From: Odoribacter splanchnicus DSM 20712
GTDB lineage: Bacteria; Bacteroidota; Bacteroidia; Bacteroidales; Marinifilaceae
DNA: 64,000 nucleotides
Direction of reading: 5' to 3'
Assembly (NCBI RefSeq): GCF_000190535.1
Contig: NC_015160.1
Coordinates: 3,038,001-3,102,000, forward strand
In this document: one piece after another, positions 52,406 to 60,432 of the stretch
Layout: each line of letters starts with the position of its first letter
Position numbering within the stretch: the stretch's first letter is position 1
The notes under the pieces: model-generated
Told to the model about the DNA's origin: nothing
The model's input: only the letters and a program-made list of their open reading frames with translations
The model's database searches: none
Made by a program: the position numbers and the translations under genes

Positions 52406-53647
52406 ATGAAACACATTTACACCTTGCTCCTTGGACTGTTGGCCTGGAGCGCATCGATGGCCCAGGAGGGCGTGAACTTTCGGGATATTACATTCGAAGA
52501 AGCTTTAAAACAGGCGAAAAGCGAAAATAAACTGGTTTTTATGGACTGTTACACCTCCTGGTGCGGTCCGTGTAAGAATATGGCGGATAAAGTGTTCCCG
52601 CAAAAAGCGGCAGGTGATTATTTCAATCCCCGCTTCGTATGCGTGAAATACGACATGGAAAAAGGTGCGGGCGTAGAACTGGCAAAAAAATTCGAAGTGC
52701 ACGCCTATCCCACTTTCCTGATGATCCGCCCGGACGGTAGTATGCAACACCGCTTAGTCGGCGGAGACGGTCTGGAAGCCTTTATTGCCCGTGTAGAACA
52801 AGGTTTCGACGAACAAAACAATCTTTCCGCCCTGCACAGCCGTTACGAAAAGGGTGGGTTGTCTAAATCCGAACTCTTCCGCTATTGGGAAGTGTTGGAG
52901 GAGGCAGGCGAGGATGCCCGGGCGGAAAAAGTGTACGCCGAACTGCTGGCCCTGTTGACAGACGAAGAAAAAACACAGGCCGCCTACTGGAATCTTTATG
53001 AAACAAGGGGATGCACCATCGGCTCGCCGATGCACGACTTCATGCTAAGTCACCTCGACGTGTTGCGTGCCAATAACGGCAAGGAAAAAGTCGACCGCTA
53101 TCTGACAGCCAAATACGAGGACGCACTGGGACTGTACATTATGGGCTACGCACGGAAAGAGGATGTACCTTTCGGCACACTGCAACGGAATGTACCGCTG
53201 TTGAAAGTGGCACAACAGAACGAACTGGACAAAATGCTGGAACTGGCGGAATTGGTATATCACAAAAAGGCGGATGAACTGACAGAATTAATTGAAAAAC
53301 GGTTACCGGAAATGAGCGTACAGGAATTGAAAATGTATGCTTTCGGATTCCGGGGTATGATTTGGGGGAGCGAAAAGAAAGAAGCATCACCGCATATCAC
53401 CGAACTAGGTACAAAATTGACGGAATCAGTAATCGCCAATATGGAAAAAAGAGCCGGCAAACTAACGGCGGACGATCTTTTTACATACACCATCCTCATC
53501 GATTCCTTTTATGGAAAGATGACACCTCTGCTTTACAAACGTCTGGCCGATGCGGGTGAGAAAGCAATGTCTACCCTGCCCGACAACGAAGAAAAAGAAA
53601 GAATGATCCGATATTATAAAGCATACCGCGAAAAAGGGAACAAATAA
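52406..53647 (+). CDS. Thioredoxin-fold secreted protein (third in the locus)
   Basis: A 413-residue protein with a signal peptide (MKHIYTLLLGLLAWSASMAQ). The thioredoxin domain lies near the N terminus (FMDCYTSWCGPCKNMADKVF, WCGPC motif, then HAYPTFLMIRPDG), followed by ~280 residues of helical, TPR-like sequence. Unlike the two TlpA-like lipoproteins it is soluble and has its redox domain first. Base composition is again GC-rich as in those genes, in contrast to the AT-rich insert just before it. Presumably the last gene of the locus, ending at a strong hairpin. Confidence 0.87.
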   Translation: MKHIYTLLLGLLAWSASMAQEGVNFRDITFEEALKQAKSENKLVFMDCYTSWCGPCKNMADKVFPQKAAGDYFNPRFVCVKYDMEKGAGVELAKKFEVHAYPTFLMIRPDGSMQHRLVGGDGLEAFIARVEQGFDEQNNLSALHSRYEKGGLSKSELFRYWEVLEEAGEDARAEKVYAELLALLTDEEKTQAAYWNLYETRGCTIGSPMHDFMLSHLDVLRANNGKEKVDRYLTAKYEDALGLYIMGYARKEDVPFGTLQRNVPLLKVAQQNELDKMLELAELVYHKKADELTELIEKRLPEMSVQELKMYAFGFRGMIWGSEKKEASPHITELGTKLTESVIANMEKRAGKLTADDLFTYTILIDSFYGKMTPLLYKRLADAGEKAMSTLPDNEEKERMIRYYKAYREKGNK

Positions 53648-53669
53648 AAATTTATAAATACGGGGTTCA

Positions 53670-53719
53670 ACCGGAAAATTTGTGTGTAAAAAATAACTTT
53701 TATACACAGATTTTCCGGT
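53670..53719. terminator. Bidirectional terminator-type hairpin after the SusC/D locus
   Basis: ACCGGAAAATTTGTGTGTAA pairs with TTATACACAGATTTTCCGGT with few mismatches around a short AT-rich loop. It lies between the last thioredoxin gene and the convergent broken ATPase gene, whose shifted frame ends inside it. Confidence 0.75.
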
Positions 53720-54517
53720 CGAGCCGTTTAGACATATCCGAGAACTGATTATCCTCCAAAGTCAACAGGCGGATTTCTATCTTATATTTTGACAGGATAC
53801 GCGTCTTGACACACTCGATCTTTTCCATAAATTTCTTATGGTCATAGTTACGTCGCAGACGTTTCACTTCTGCAATCAATGCTTTCTTATCCCTGGCAAA
53901 AGGCCGATTATATCTATTTCATCCGTTTCCTTACCTTTCTTGCGTTCCCGCCACGAACCGATGGCTGAATACTGTTGACTCTCCATCATCTTTAAACGGA
54001 AATACTTTTCAAACAACGGTTCTTTATATCCCTCAAAGATCTTATACATCATTGAAAATACCGATCCCATTAAAATCAGATTGAGATGGGTCTGCTTCCT
54101 ATATTGGTTCCATAGGTTCTGCACATCGCTATAGACCGATGGATTGACGTATTCAAATCCCTGAAACTCATCAATGATGAGATTAAATTTGCGTGTCTTT
54201 GCCAATTCCATCACCATCTGGAACAATGAACGAAAACTCTTAATCTCAGGTGGTACATAAGTTCCCAGCCCAGAAGAAATAAGTAGGCTGAACCCTTCAC
54301 ATAACGCGGTTTCATTTTTCCGGCTGACAAAAAGATATACAGTAGACGCCTCTCCCTTGGTAGCCTCAACTGCAAGGGAAGTCTTACCGATACGCCGCCG
54401 GCCAGTAATAACCGTCATTCTTGAATAACTATCAAACGAGAGCCTCTGTATACGTTGCAGCTTCTTTATTTCAGATGTCCGATTATAAAATTTCATAAGA
54501 TTTAATTTTGTAACCAT
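53700..54517 (-). pseudogene. Broken AAA+ ATPase (DUF234-type) gene
   Basis: The N-terminal ATPase core is intact: Walker A TGRRRIGKTSLAVEATK and Walker B FNLIIDEFQGFEYV. After MYKIFEGYKEPLFEKYFRLK the sequence jumps to the C-terminal DUF234 nuclease-like domain (ESQQYSAIGSW, ETDEIDII), so ~150-200 residues of lid and winged-helix sequence are missing by a clean in-frame deletion between similar EPLFE/LFEKYF stretches. Near 53895 a one-base shift stops the frame; in the other frame it goes on as KKALIAEVKRLRRNYDHKKF to a stop at 53700. Complete relatives have roughly 370-480 residues. Confidence 0.8.
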
Positions 54518-55016
54518 TGTAATAATTACGGTGGTTACAAAAACAGTGAATTTTGTCGAATTGTCAAAATCAGTACTTGTTGATTATAGATTCAATCTAT
54601 ATCGGATAACTTTTAACAAAGATTGCAAATAATGAAATTAAAATATATTTTTGCTTTGTTATTGACAAATATCTAATTTGTTAACTATGAAATAAACGGA
54701 CGTTTTTTTTGACGATAAAATCGTCAAAAAATGAAGAATAAAAATGAAAAATGAAAAATAACTGAAGGCTTTGTTTTAAGTGAAAAATGATTGCCCTAAA
54801 TAATAAAAAAATGGGAGGAGATGAATAAATTAAAATATTGATAATATGCACCTTAAAACAAGACCGTGATTTTAAATTTGCTTTATCCGAAAAGTTATTA
54901 CCAATCGGTAATCTGAAAAATATTTGCCGAAAACAAGGATTTTATAAACGTTATGAACTTTGTAAATTTTTAACAAAAAAAACGTCCGTTTTAATTGGAA
55001 ATAAAAATTAAGAAAT
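54518..55016. other. AT-rich intergenic region upstream of the ATPase remnant
   Basis: About 500 bp of very AT-rich sequence. It contains the inverted-repeat-bounded segment described separately and an unsupported 57-codon frame (about 54839-55012, TTG start, reading KLLPIGNLKNICRKQGFYKR in its middle). No Shine-Dalgarno-like sequence or family match; the frame would end inside the right inverted repeat region. I treat it as non-coding. Confidence 0.35.
54694..54991. repeat. 298-bp segment bounded by perfect 17-bp inverted repeats
   Basis: Left arm AAACGGACGTTTTTTTT (54694-54710), right arm AAAAAAAACGTCCGTTT (54975-54991): exact reverse complements 264 bp apart. Just inside the left arm is a perfect 12-bp hairpin TTTTTTGACGAT-aaa-ATCGTCAAAAAA (54705-54731). 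The arms look like the ends of a small non-autonomous element or of a structured RNA; no coding sequence is supported between them. Confidence 0.6.
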
Positions 55017-55250
55017 ATGAGATTTCAGTTTAAGGGAAAAAGAAAACATAAAGATTTATGGATTGTGATTATTATCATAACCATCCTGCTATTATATACC
55101 TATTATGAAGCGAACTTCGGAAAAAAAAGAAGATTACAACAAAGCGAATCCTTATCTTCATGTTTAGTAAATGCTCCCCTTCCAAACCAGACTTCCCCTT
55201 TATCAGGCCAATTTCCGAATGATTCGGGCAGGACTTCCTCCTACCATTGA
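55017..55250 (+). CDS. Possible small single-span membrane protein
   Basis: 77 codons, with a basic start (MRFQFKGKRKHKDLW) and one strong membrane span (IVIIIITILLLYTYY) near residues 16-30. The rest is polar and, for its last 48 bp, overlaps the end of the convergent acetyltransferase gene, where it is likely just a shadow. A short stretch FGKKRRLQQ resembles the start of the susC gene at 40067. Could be a true small membrane protein or a chance frame; the start just behind the inverted-repeat segment is the only support. Confidence 0.3.
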   Translation: MRFQFKGKRKHKDLWIVIIIITILLLYTYYEANFGKKRRLQQSESLSSCLVNAPLPNQTSPLSGQFPNDSGRTSSYH

Positions 55251-55760
55251 ATCGTCGGGCACATCTTTAGTTACTACAGCCCCTGCTGCAACGATACAAC
55301 GGTCCCCGATCGTCACCCCGGGACAAATCACAGCTCCTCCTCCTATCCAACAATCATCGCCGATTGTAATGGGCTCGCCATGTTCGGCTCCTGTTGCGCG
55401 TTCCCGATAATCGATCGGGTGCATCGGAGCATATAATTGTACATTCGGGCCGATCAGTATATTTTTCCCTAAATAAATCCGGGCCGTATCGAGAATCGTA
55501 CAGTTATAATTAATAAAACCATTCTCACCTCCGTAAATATTGAATCCGAAATCACACCAAAAAGGAGCCTGTATCACTAAAGAAGGATGGGCATTCGGTA
55601 AAAATTTACGAAGTAATTCACCTCCTTGAGTATAATCCCGGAAATAAGTCCGGTTATATTCTTCCACCCATTTCAAACAGTCACGGTGCAACTTCATTAA
55701 CTCCGGATCGAAAGCATAATAAGTCTCCCCTGCCTGCATTTTCTCTTTTTCTGTCTTCAT
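55203..55760 (-). CDS. Sugar O-acetyltransferase (maltose/galactoside acetyltransferase type)
   Basis: A 185-residue left-handed beta-helix enzyme. The N-terminal Mac domain (EKMQAGETYYAFDPELMKLH) precedes hexapeptide repeats (FINYNCTILDTARIYLGKNI, PITIGDDCWIGGGAVICPGV). The catalytic His lies in APMHPIDYRERATGAEHG. It transfers acetyl from acetyl-CoA to a sugar hydroxyl; the real physiological substrate is not known. Start ATG 55758-55760. Followed (minus direction) by the AT-rich region; preceded by the 110-bp repeat. Confidence 0.93.
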   Translation of the reverse strand: MKTEKEKMQAGETYYAFDPELMKLHRDCLKWVEEYNRTYFRDYTQGGELLRKFLPNAHPSLVIQAPFWCDFGFNIYGGENGFINYNCTILDTARIYLGKNILIGPNVQLYAPMHPIDYRERATGAEHGEPITIGDDCWIGGGAVICPGVTIGDRCIVAAGAVVTKDVPDDSMVGGSPARIIRKLA

Positions 55761-55777
55761 ATTACGATTTAATTAAA

Positions 55778-55887
55778 GAGGGTGTCCAAAAAGGCAAAAT
55801 ACCCCCTTGTAGAATCGGATATTTGATTTCAGTCTCCAATAGGGATACGAATAAATCGAGGGTGCCAAATACTTTTTGGACACCCTC
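55778..55887. repeat. 110-bp element with 16-bp terminal inverted repeats, copy 2
   Basis: Base-for-base identical to 46961-47070, including both 16-bp ends. Lies between speA (upstream, minus strand) and the acetyltransferase gene, 4 bp after the speA stop. Perfect identity over 110 bp in two intergenic places suggests recent spread. The flanks differ and no target-site duplication is evident. Confidence 0.85.
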
Positions 55888-55891
55888 ATTA

Positions 55892-57781
55892 TTATTCTAA
55901 ATAAGTATATCCATACAAACCGGAGCGGTAATTGGATAAGAATTCCCTTCCCTCCTCAGGAGAAATGATCCCTTTTTTGACAGAAGTCGTCGCCCATACT
56001 TCAACGGTACGAGCCATCCGTTTAGGAGTAAATTGCACATACTCGAGAACGTCAGCAACTGTTTCTCCTTCAATAATTTTATCGATCACATATTCACCGT
56101 TTTTCACTTTGATATGCACAGCATTGGTATCACCGAACAAATTATGCAAATCCCCTAAAATTTCCTGATAAGCTCCAACCAGGAATACTCCGAAATAATA
56201 GGGTTCTTTATTGCTCAATTCATGTACCGGCAGGTGATAGGAAAAATTACGGGTAGAAATAAAATTATTGATTTTCCCATCTGAATCACAGGTAATATCC
56301 TGAATTGTAGCCGACTTTGTAGGCTGTTCGTTCAACCGGGAAATCGGCATAATGGGAAAAATCTGGTCGATCGCCCAGGAATCGGGTAAGGATTGGAAAA
56401 GTGAGAAATTACAAAAATATTTATCCGGTAACATCTTCGCAATCTTTTTTAACTCGTCGGGAGCATGTTTTGTCGCTTCGGCCATCTCGTATACTTCACG
56501 GGCAACGGACCAGAAAAGCCGTTCTACCTGTGCACGGGTACGCAAATCGATCAGGCCCAGATTAAATAAGTTCAAAGCATCTTCACGGCATTGCAAAGCA
56601 TCGTGCCAAGTTTCCAACAAACGGGGCTGATTGAGATTTTCCCACAAATCATATAGTTCCTTCACCAGCTCGTGAGCATCTTCTGCCAAATCTTCATTTT
56701 CATCGAAAGCCGGAAGACTGGTACTGGCCAAGGCTTCAAAAACCAATACCGAATGATGGGCCGTCAAGGAACGTCCCGACTCGGTAATGATATTCGGCTG
56801 CGGCAATTCATTCTTTTCGCAAGCATCGACAATAGAAGAAACGGCATCATTGACATATTCCTGAATAGAATAATTCATACTATTCGATGTCGCTGAACGG
56901 GTACCGTCATAATCTACTCCCAATCCGCCTCCTATGTCTACAAAATTAATGTTATATCCCATCCGTTTCAACTCCACATAAAACTGAGAAGCTTCTTTCA
57001 GAGCTGTCTTTATACGACGGATATTGGTCACCTGACTGCCTATATGAAAATGAATCAGCTGAAGAGAATCGGCCATCTTATTTTTTTCAAGAATATCGAG
57101 AGCGTCCAAAAGTTCACTGGAATTTACCCCGAACTTACTTACATCTCCTCCTGATTCTTCCCATTTACCACTCCCTGAACTAGCCAGCTTGATCCGGATT
57201 CCGATATTCGGTTTCACATTCATTTTCTTAGCCAAACGAGCGATGGTTTTCAGCTCCATCAATTTCTCCACCACCAAAAAAATCCGTTTCCCCATTTTTT
57301 GAGCCAGCAAAGCCAGTTCGATATAACTTTCATCTTTATATCCATTACAAATGATCATGGCCTCATCATCGATATCGATCGAAAGTACCGCATGCAACTC
57401 TGGCTTCGAGCCTGCTTCCAAACCGATATTGAATTTATTCCCATGACTGACAATCTCTTCAACGACAGGACGCATTTGATTGACCTTGATCGGATAGATA
57501 ATGAAATTCTTAGCCGAATAGCCATATTCCCGAGCAGCAGCCTGAAAACAATTAGAAATTTTCTCGATCCGATTATCCAGGATATCCGGGAATCGCAAAA
57601 GTACCGGGGCTTCCACATCACGAACCTGTAACTCCTCCATCAATTCTTTCAGATCGATCGAAGGTCCATCCGTTTTAGGTGTTACAGCAACATGCCCTTT
57701 TTCGTTAATCGAAAAATAGTTCAGCCCCCAACCGTTGATATTGTACAGTTCTGCTGAATCGTCAATACTCCATTTTCTCAT
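55892..57781 (-). CDS. speA: Biosynthetic arginine decarboxylase
   Basis: A 629-residue PLP enzyme that converts arginine to agmatine. The PLP-binding lysine is in FIIYPIKVNQMRPVVEEI near residue 100; further conserved blocks are CNGYKDESYIELALLAQKMG, VDIGGGLGVDYDGTRSATSN and the C-terminal GVFLVGAYQEILGDLHNLFG. Length matches SpeA of other bacteria. Agmatine would be turned into putrescine by the agmatinase at 36665-37525. Its stop lies directly before a 110-bp repeat copy. Confidence 0.97.
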   Translation of the reverse strand: MRKWSIDDSAELYNINGWGLNYFSINEKGHVAVTPKTDGPSIDLKELMEELQVRDVEAPVLLRFPDILDNRIEKISNCFQAAAREYGYSAKNFIIYPIKVNQMRPVVEEIVSHGNKFNIGLEAGSKPELHAVLSIDIDDEAMIICNGYKDESYIELALLAQKMGKRIFLVVEKLMELKTIARLAKKMNVKPNIGIRIKLASSGSGKWEESGGDVSKFGVNSSELLDALDILEKNKMADSLQLIHFHIGSQVTNIRRIKTALKEASQFYVELKRMGYNINFVDIGGGLGVDYDGTRSATSNSMNYSIQEYVNDAVSSIVDACEKNELPQPNIITESGRSLTAHHSVLVFEALASTSLPAFDENEDLAEDAHELVKELYDLWENLNQPRLLETWHDALQCREDALNLFNLGLIDLRTRAQVERLFWSVAREVYEMAEATKHAPDELKKIAKMLPDKYFCNFSLFQSLPDSWAIDQIFPIMPISRLNEQPTKSATIQDITCDSDGKINNFISTRNFSYHLPVHELSNKEPYYFGVFLVGAYQEILGDLHNLFGDTNAVHIKVKNGEYVIDKIIEGETVADVLEYVQFTPKRMARTVEVWATTSVKKGIISPEEGREFLSNYRSGLYGYTYLE

Positions 57782-58158
57782 TTCTATGCGTTGAAATCGA
57801 TAATATTAGGTTTTTAAAATTCGTGCAAATCTAAGTGAATTAATCGACAATTAAAAGGTGTGACTTAAAAATTATTACGATTTCACACACAGTAAGTTAA
57901 CTCAATATCCGACAATCCGGCACAATAGCTTTAATTTTATCGTCTCATCGCATCACTTTTCATCCCGGACCATTGCCCGGTTTCATTCTATTTCTATAAA
58001 TTTCGAACGACTTAAAAGCAGAATAATTATAGTTTCCCGTTGTTCAGCATTCCTCTTGCCTTGCTGAAAGAATCGGAAATTCTGTCGAGATAAGATCCTC
58101 CGGACCTTCTGGTTAGAATCCTAGTGCGAAAACGACCTCGGAAAAGAGTAAATATACC
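57782..58158. other. Intergenic region upstream of speA
   Basis: 377 bp of mostly AT-rich sequence that must hold the minus-strand speA promoter and the 3' end of the L,D-transpeptidase unit (the gene after it reads towards it). I see no open frame, no convincing RNA gene and no clear terminator; a GGTTAGAATCC at about 58112 looks like a tRNA T-arm but nothing around it supports a tRNA. Confidence 0.4.
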
Positions 58159-58797
58159 TCAAGCTTTGTTCAATCCGTAAATATAGAGCAATACCCCACC
58201 TTTGATAGTATCGATGACCTGCTTACTGATATCCGGTGGTAAGGCGGGACAACCCAGACTGCGACCGAGACGCTGCTGGCCTTTCAAGACAGCAGGATCT
58301 GCATAATTAGCCCCGTGCACAACAATAGCACGTTCCCTCGCTTTATCGTTAATTCCTTTTTCCAAACCATCTAAAAATAAAGAGTAACCATTTTTTCCCA
58401 TATAAGTATCACCGGTACGAAAAAATCCCAGGGAACTTTGATACGAACCGGGCCTATTGGAAAAAGCCACGGCATAATTATCCCCACTTCCTCTGCCATG
58501 AGCCACATAAGTACTCAGTAAAAGTTTTTTTTGCAAAAGATCTAAAATATAAAACCGCTTCTCCGTGGAAGGTTTGGTATAATCGATCAGTACCAACAAG
58601 CGGTCTTGTCCGGAAGCATATCGGGAAAATCCTTTGAGTGCCTGTTCGAATGCAGGAAAATTCACTTCTCCCCTCAACCCCAATTCCTGATACAACTGAA
58701 AACTAGAGGCCACCGTAGTTTCCGGTAAAGCTTCTACAGCTTTTCCGACTCTTACCCCACACACCAGACTCAAAATTAGAATAACTACTTTATACAT
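58159..58797 (-). CDS. Murein L,D-transpeptidase catalytic-domain family protein
   Basis: About 212 residues from ATG 58795-58797 with a signal peptide (MYKVVILILSLVCGVRVGKA). The catalytic stretch is VVHGANYADPAVLKGQQRLG followed by RSLGCPALPPD, so the active Cys sits in SLGCPALP. These periplasmic enzymes form or edit 3-3 cross-links in peptidoglycan. Starts 10 bp after the stop of the preceding L,D-transpeptidase gene, so the two are an operon. Confidence 0.88.
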   Translation of the reverse strand: MYKVVILILSLVCGVRVGKAVEALPETTVASSFQLYQELGLRGEVNFPAFEQALKGFSRYASGQDRLLVLIDYTKPSTEKRFYILDLLQKKLLLSTYVAHGRGSGDNYAVAFSNRPGSYQSSLGFFRTGDTYMGKNGYSLFLDGLEKGINDKARERAIVVHGANYADPAVLKGQQRLGRSLGCPALPPDISKQVIDTIKGGVLLYIYGLNKA

Positions 58798-58807
58798 TTT
58801 TCCTATT

Positions 58808-59719
58808 TTAATCAAATACAATCACCAATGCTTCACTTATAGGGGCCCAATCGTAAATGAATTTAGCATGAGAAGTGGCATTTCTCACACACATGTGCGA
58901 ACGCGGAGTTGTCCCCAGCGTACCGCTATACTCCAAAACAACGGAGTCCGGATAATTTACCGGTACTCCATGCAGGTAGGCTCCTCCGGAAAAACGGCTG
59001 GCCCATGGAGCAAATCCTCCGGGCTCAATGGAACCGTCCCTTAAAAAAGGCATCGCTTCCAGCTTACGGCGAATGACATAGACTCCCGGAGGCGTTTCTC
59101 TCTTATAGGGCGGTCTATGCAATCCTGTCGTTATCGGGTTCATACTCCTGACCAACCAGGTAGAATCCCCCTGCTCCAAAGTAGCCAGGTTTTGATTCGT
59201 CCGGTCGATAAATATCAACTTCCGAAAGTCGGCCCCACCCAAACGATCTACATATTTTTCAGGTACCCACCACTCACCACCGAAAGAAGAAGGTGTCACC
59301 AACAAAAAAACCGCACTATCACGGATGACCGATACTAACGCTCCATCACGCCCATATCGTTCGGGAGCTTCCCAGTTCCCTGTTTTATAAAATGGAACGG
59401 ATTGATCTCTTTTCACCCCGTATTTATCTTCGATAGCCCGATAAGCGTCTTTCCGACTCGAATCCGACAATGGAGCACGGCCGTTCCGGTTTTTATAATT
59501 ACTCAAAGCTCCGAACTCTTTAGCCTGATTTTCAAAATTCAACAAAGAATCTATCATCCCTGCAATCTTATCCCACTGAAAACTCCGTTCCACCTTCCTG
59601 TATTCATAATTATCCTCCAAGGTATGCCGATCGTACAACAATTGTTTTTCAATCTTCACTCCCCCATTCTCCGAGAAAAAAAATGAAAACAGAAGAAATA
59701 AAAATGACATCTTTCCCAT
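58808..59719 (-). CDS. L,D-transpeptidase (YkuD family)
   Basis: A 303-residue secreted protein (start MGKMSFLFLLFSFFFSENGG). The YkuD domain is in the C-terminal half, with YLHGVPVNYPDSVVLEYSGT and the catalytic LGTTPRSHMCVRNATSHAK (Cys in SHMCVRNA, of the usual HGChR/N type). Works on peptidoglycan in the periplasm. Operon with the smaller L,D-transpeptidase-type gene behind it. Two different YkuD-like enzymes next to each other suggest related steps. Confidence 0.88.
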   Translation of the reverse strand: MGKMSFLFLLFSFFFSENGGVKIEKQLLYDRHTLEDNYEYRKVERSFQWDKIAGMIDSLLNFENQAKEFGALSNYKNRNGRAPLSDSSRKDAYRAIEDKYGVKRDQSVPFYKTGNWEAPERYGRDGALVSVIRDSAVFLLVTPSSFGGEWWVPEKYVDRLGGADFRKLIFIDRTNQNLATLEQGDSTWLVRSMNPITTGLHRPPYKRETPPGVYVIRRKLEAMPFLRDGSIEPGGFAPWASRFSGGAYLHGVPVNYPDSVVLEYSGTLGTTPRSHMCVRNATSHAKFIYDWAPISEALVIVFD

Positions 59720-59904
59720 TCCTTAAAATATCAAAATATAAAACATGTCATTTGATACGTAAAAATAATTTTTTTTCCCAAACCTCACTCCTTCTTTTCG
59801 TACTATTTATAAAAGATTCACATTCAGGTGGTAAGAATTGGCTTTATTCAATAAATATTTTATATTTGTAGAAAGTTCATCCTCCAAAGGAGGAAGGAAA
59901 TCGG

Positions 59905-59934
59905 AAAGCGGTAAATCGATGTATTTATCGCTTT
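59905..59934. terminator. Terminator-type hairpin
   Basis: AAAGCGGTAAAT (59905-59916) pairs with ATTTATCGCTTT (59923-59934) with one mismatch (G/T) and a 6-nt loop, just beyond the end of the 59940-60431 gene. No strong T run on the minus side. Confidence 0.6.
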
Positions 59935-59939
59935 TCGTC

Positions 59940-60431
59940 TCAATATACTTTTGCCAGCCGACGTTTCAATTTATGTTCAATTTTATACCGGTTTCTTCCC
60001 AAAAGATAATAGGCAGTCAGTAAATAATACCGATTGTCTCCCCGGGGTTCCAGAACGATAACATAAGATTCCTGTACATCATAAAGGTAAGTACGAATGG
60101 CTACTTTGTCTTTTACGGAAAACACCTGCAAATGTTCAGGTTGTCTTTCCTCGAGATGATATTTAATCCAATGTAGCCTCACCGCCCGATTCCGGTCATA
60201 GATCCTCTCCCTATGCAAGCGATCTTCCATTGTAATCAAATGATTGAAAAAAATGGATAAAGTATTTTTCCCTTGTGACAATGTCGGTAATACCTTCTTT
60301 TGCCTGAAATAATTTCCCGAATCGACAAAATCCCTTTTAAAAATGCCCATTAACGATGCATTACGTTCCTCCTCATCGAACGCATCCAATTCCAAAAGAG
60401 AATTATATGTCTTGATCAGATTAAGGGGCAT
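59940..60431 (-). CDS. Hypothetical partner of the DUF3800 protein, possible BECR-fold nuclease
   Basis: A 163-residue soluble protein, starting 1 bp after the DUF3800 gene stop. The second half reads RTYLYDVQESYVIVLEPRGD, then NRYYLLTAYYLLGRNRYKIE, which has the strand pattern of barnase/RelE-like (BECR) nuclease domains of phage and toxin origin; the N-terminal half is helical and unrecognised. The match is by eye only. The tight linkage says the two proteins work together. Confidence 0.4.
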   Translation of the reverse strand: MPLNLIKTYNSLLELDAFDEEERNASLMGIFKRDFVDSGNYFRQKKVLPTLSQGKNTLSIFFNHLITMEDRLHRERIYDRNRAVRLHWIKYHLEERQPEHLQVFSVKDKVAIRTYLYDVQESYVIVLEPRGDNRYYLLTAYYLLGRNRYKIEHKLKRRLAKVY

Positions 60432-60432
60432 A

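Noticed and set aside
54839..55012. 57-codon frame in the inverted-repeat segment
   Set aside because: No ATG, no family match, and its end is made of the repeat arm; kept only as a remark.
58095..58130. tRNA-like T arm (GGTTAGAATCC) in the speA upstream gap
   Set aside because: No matching acceptor, D or anticodon arms can be paired around it.
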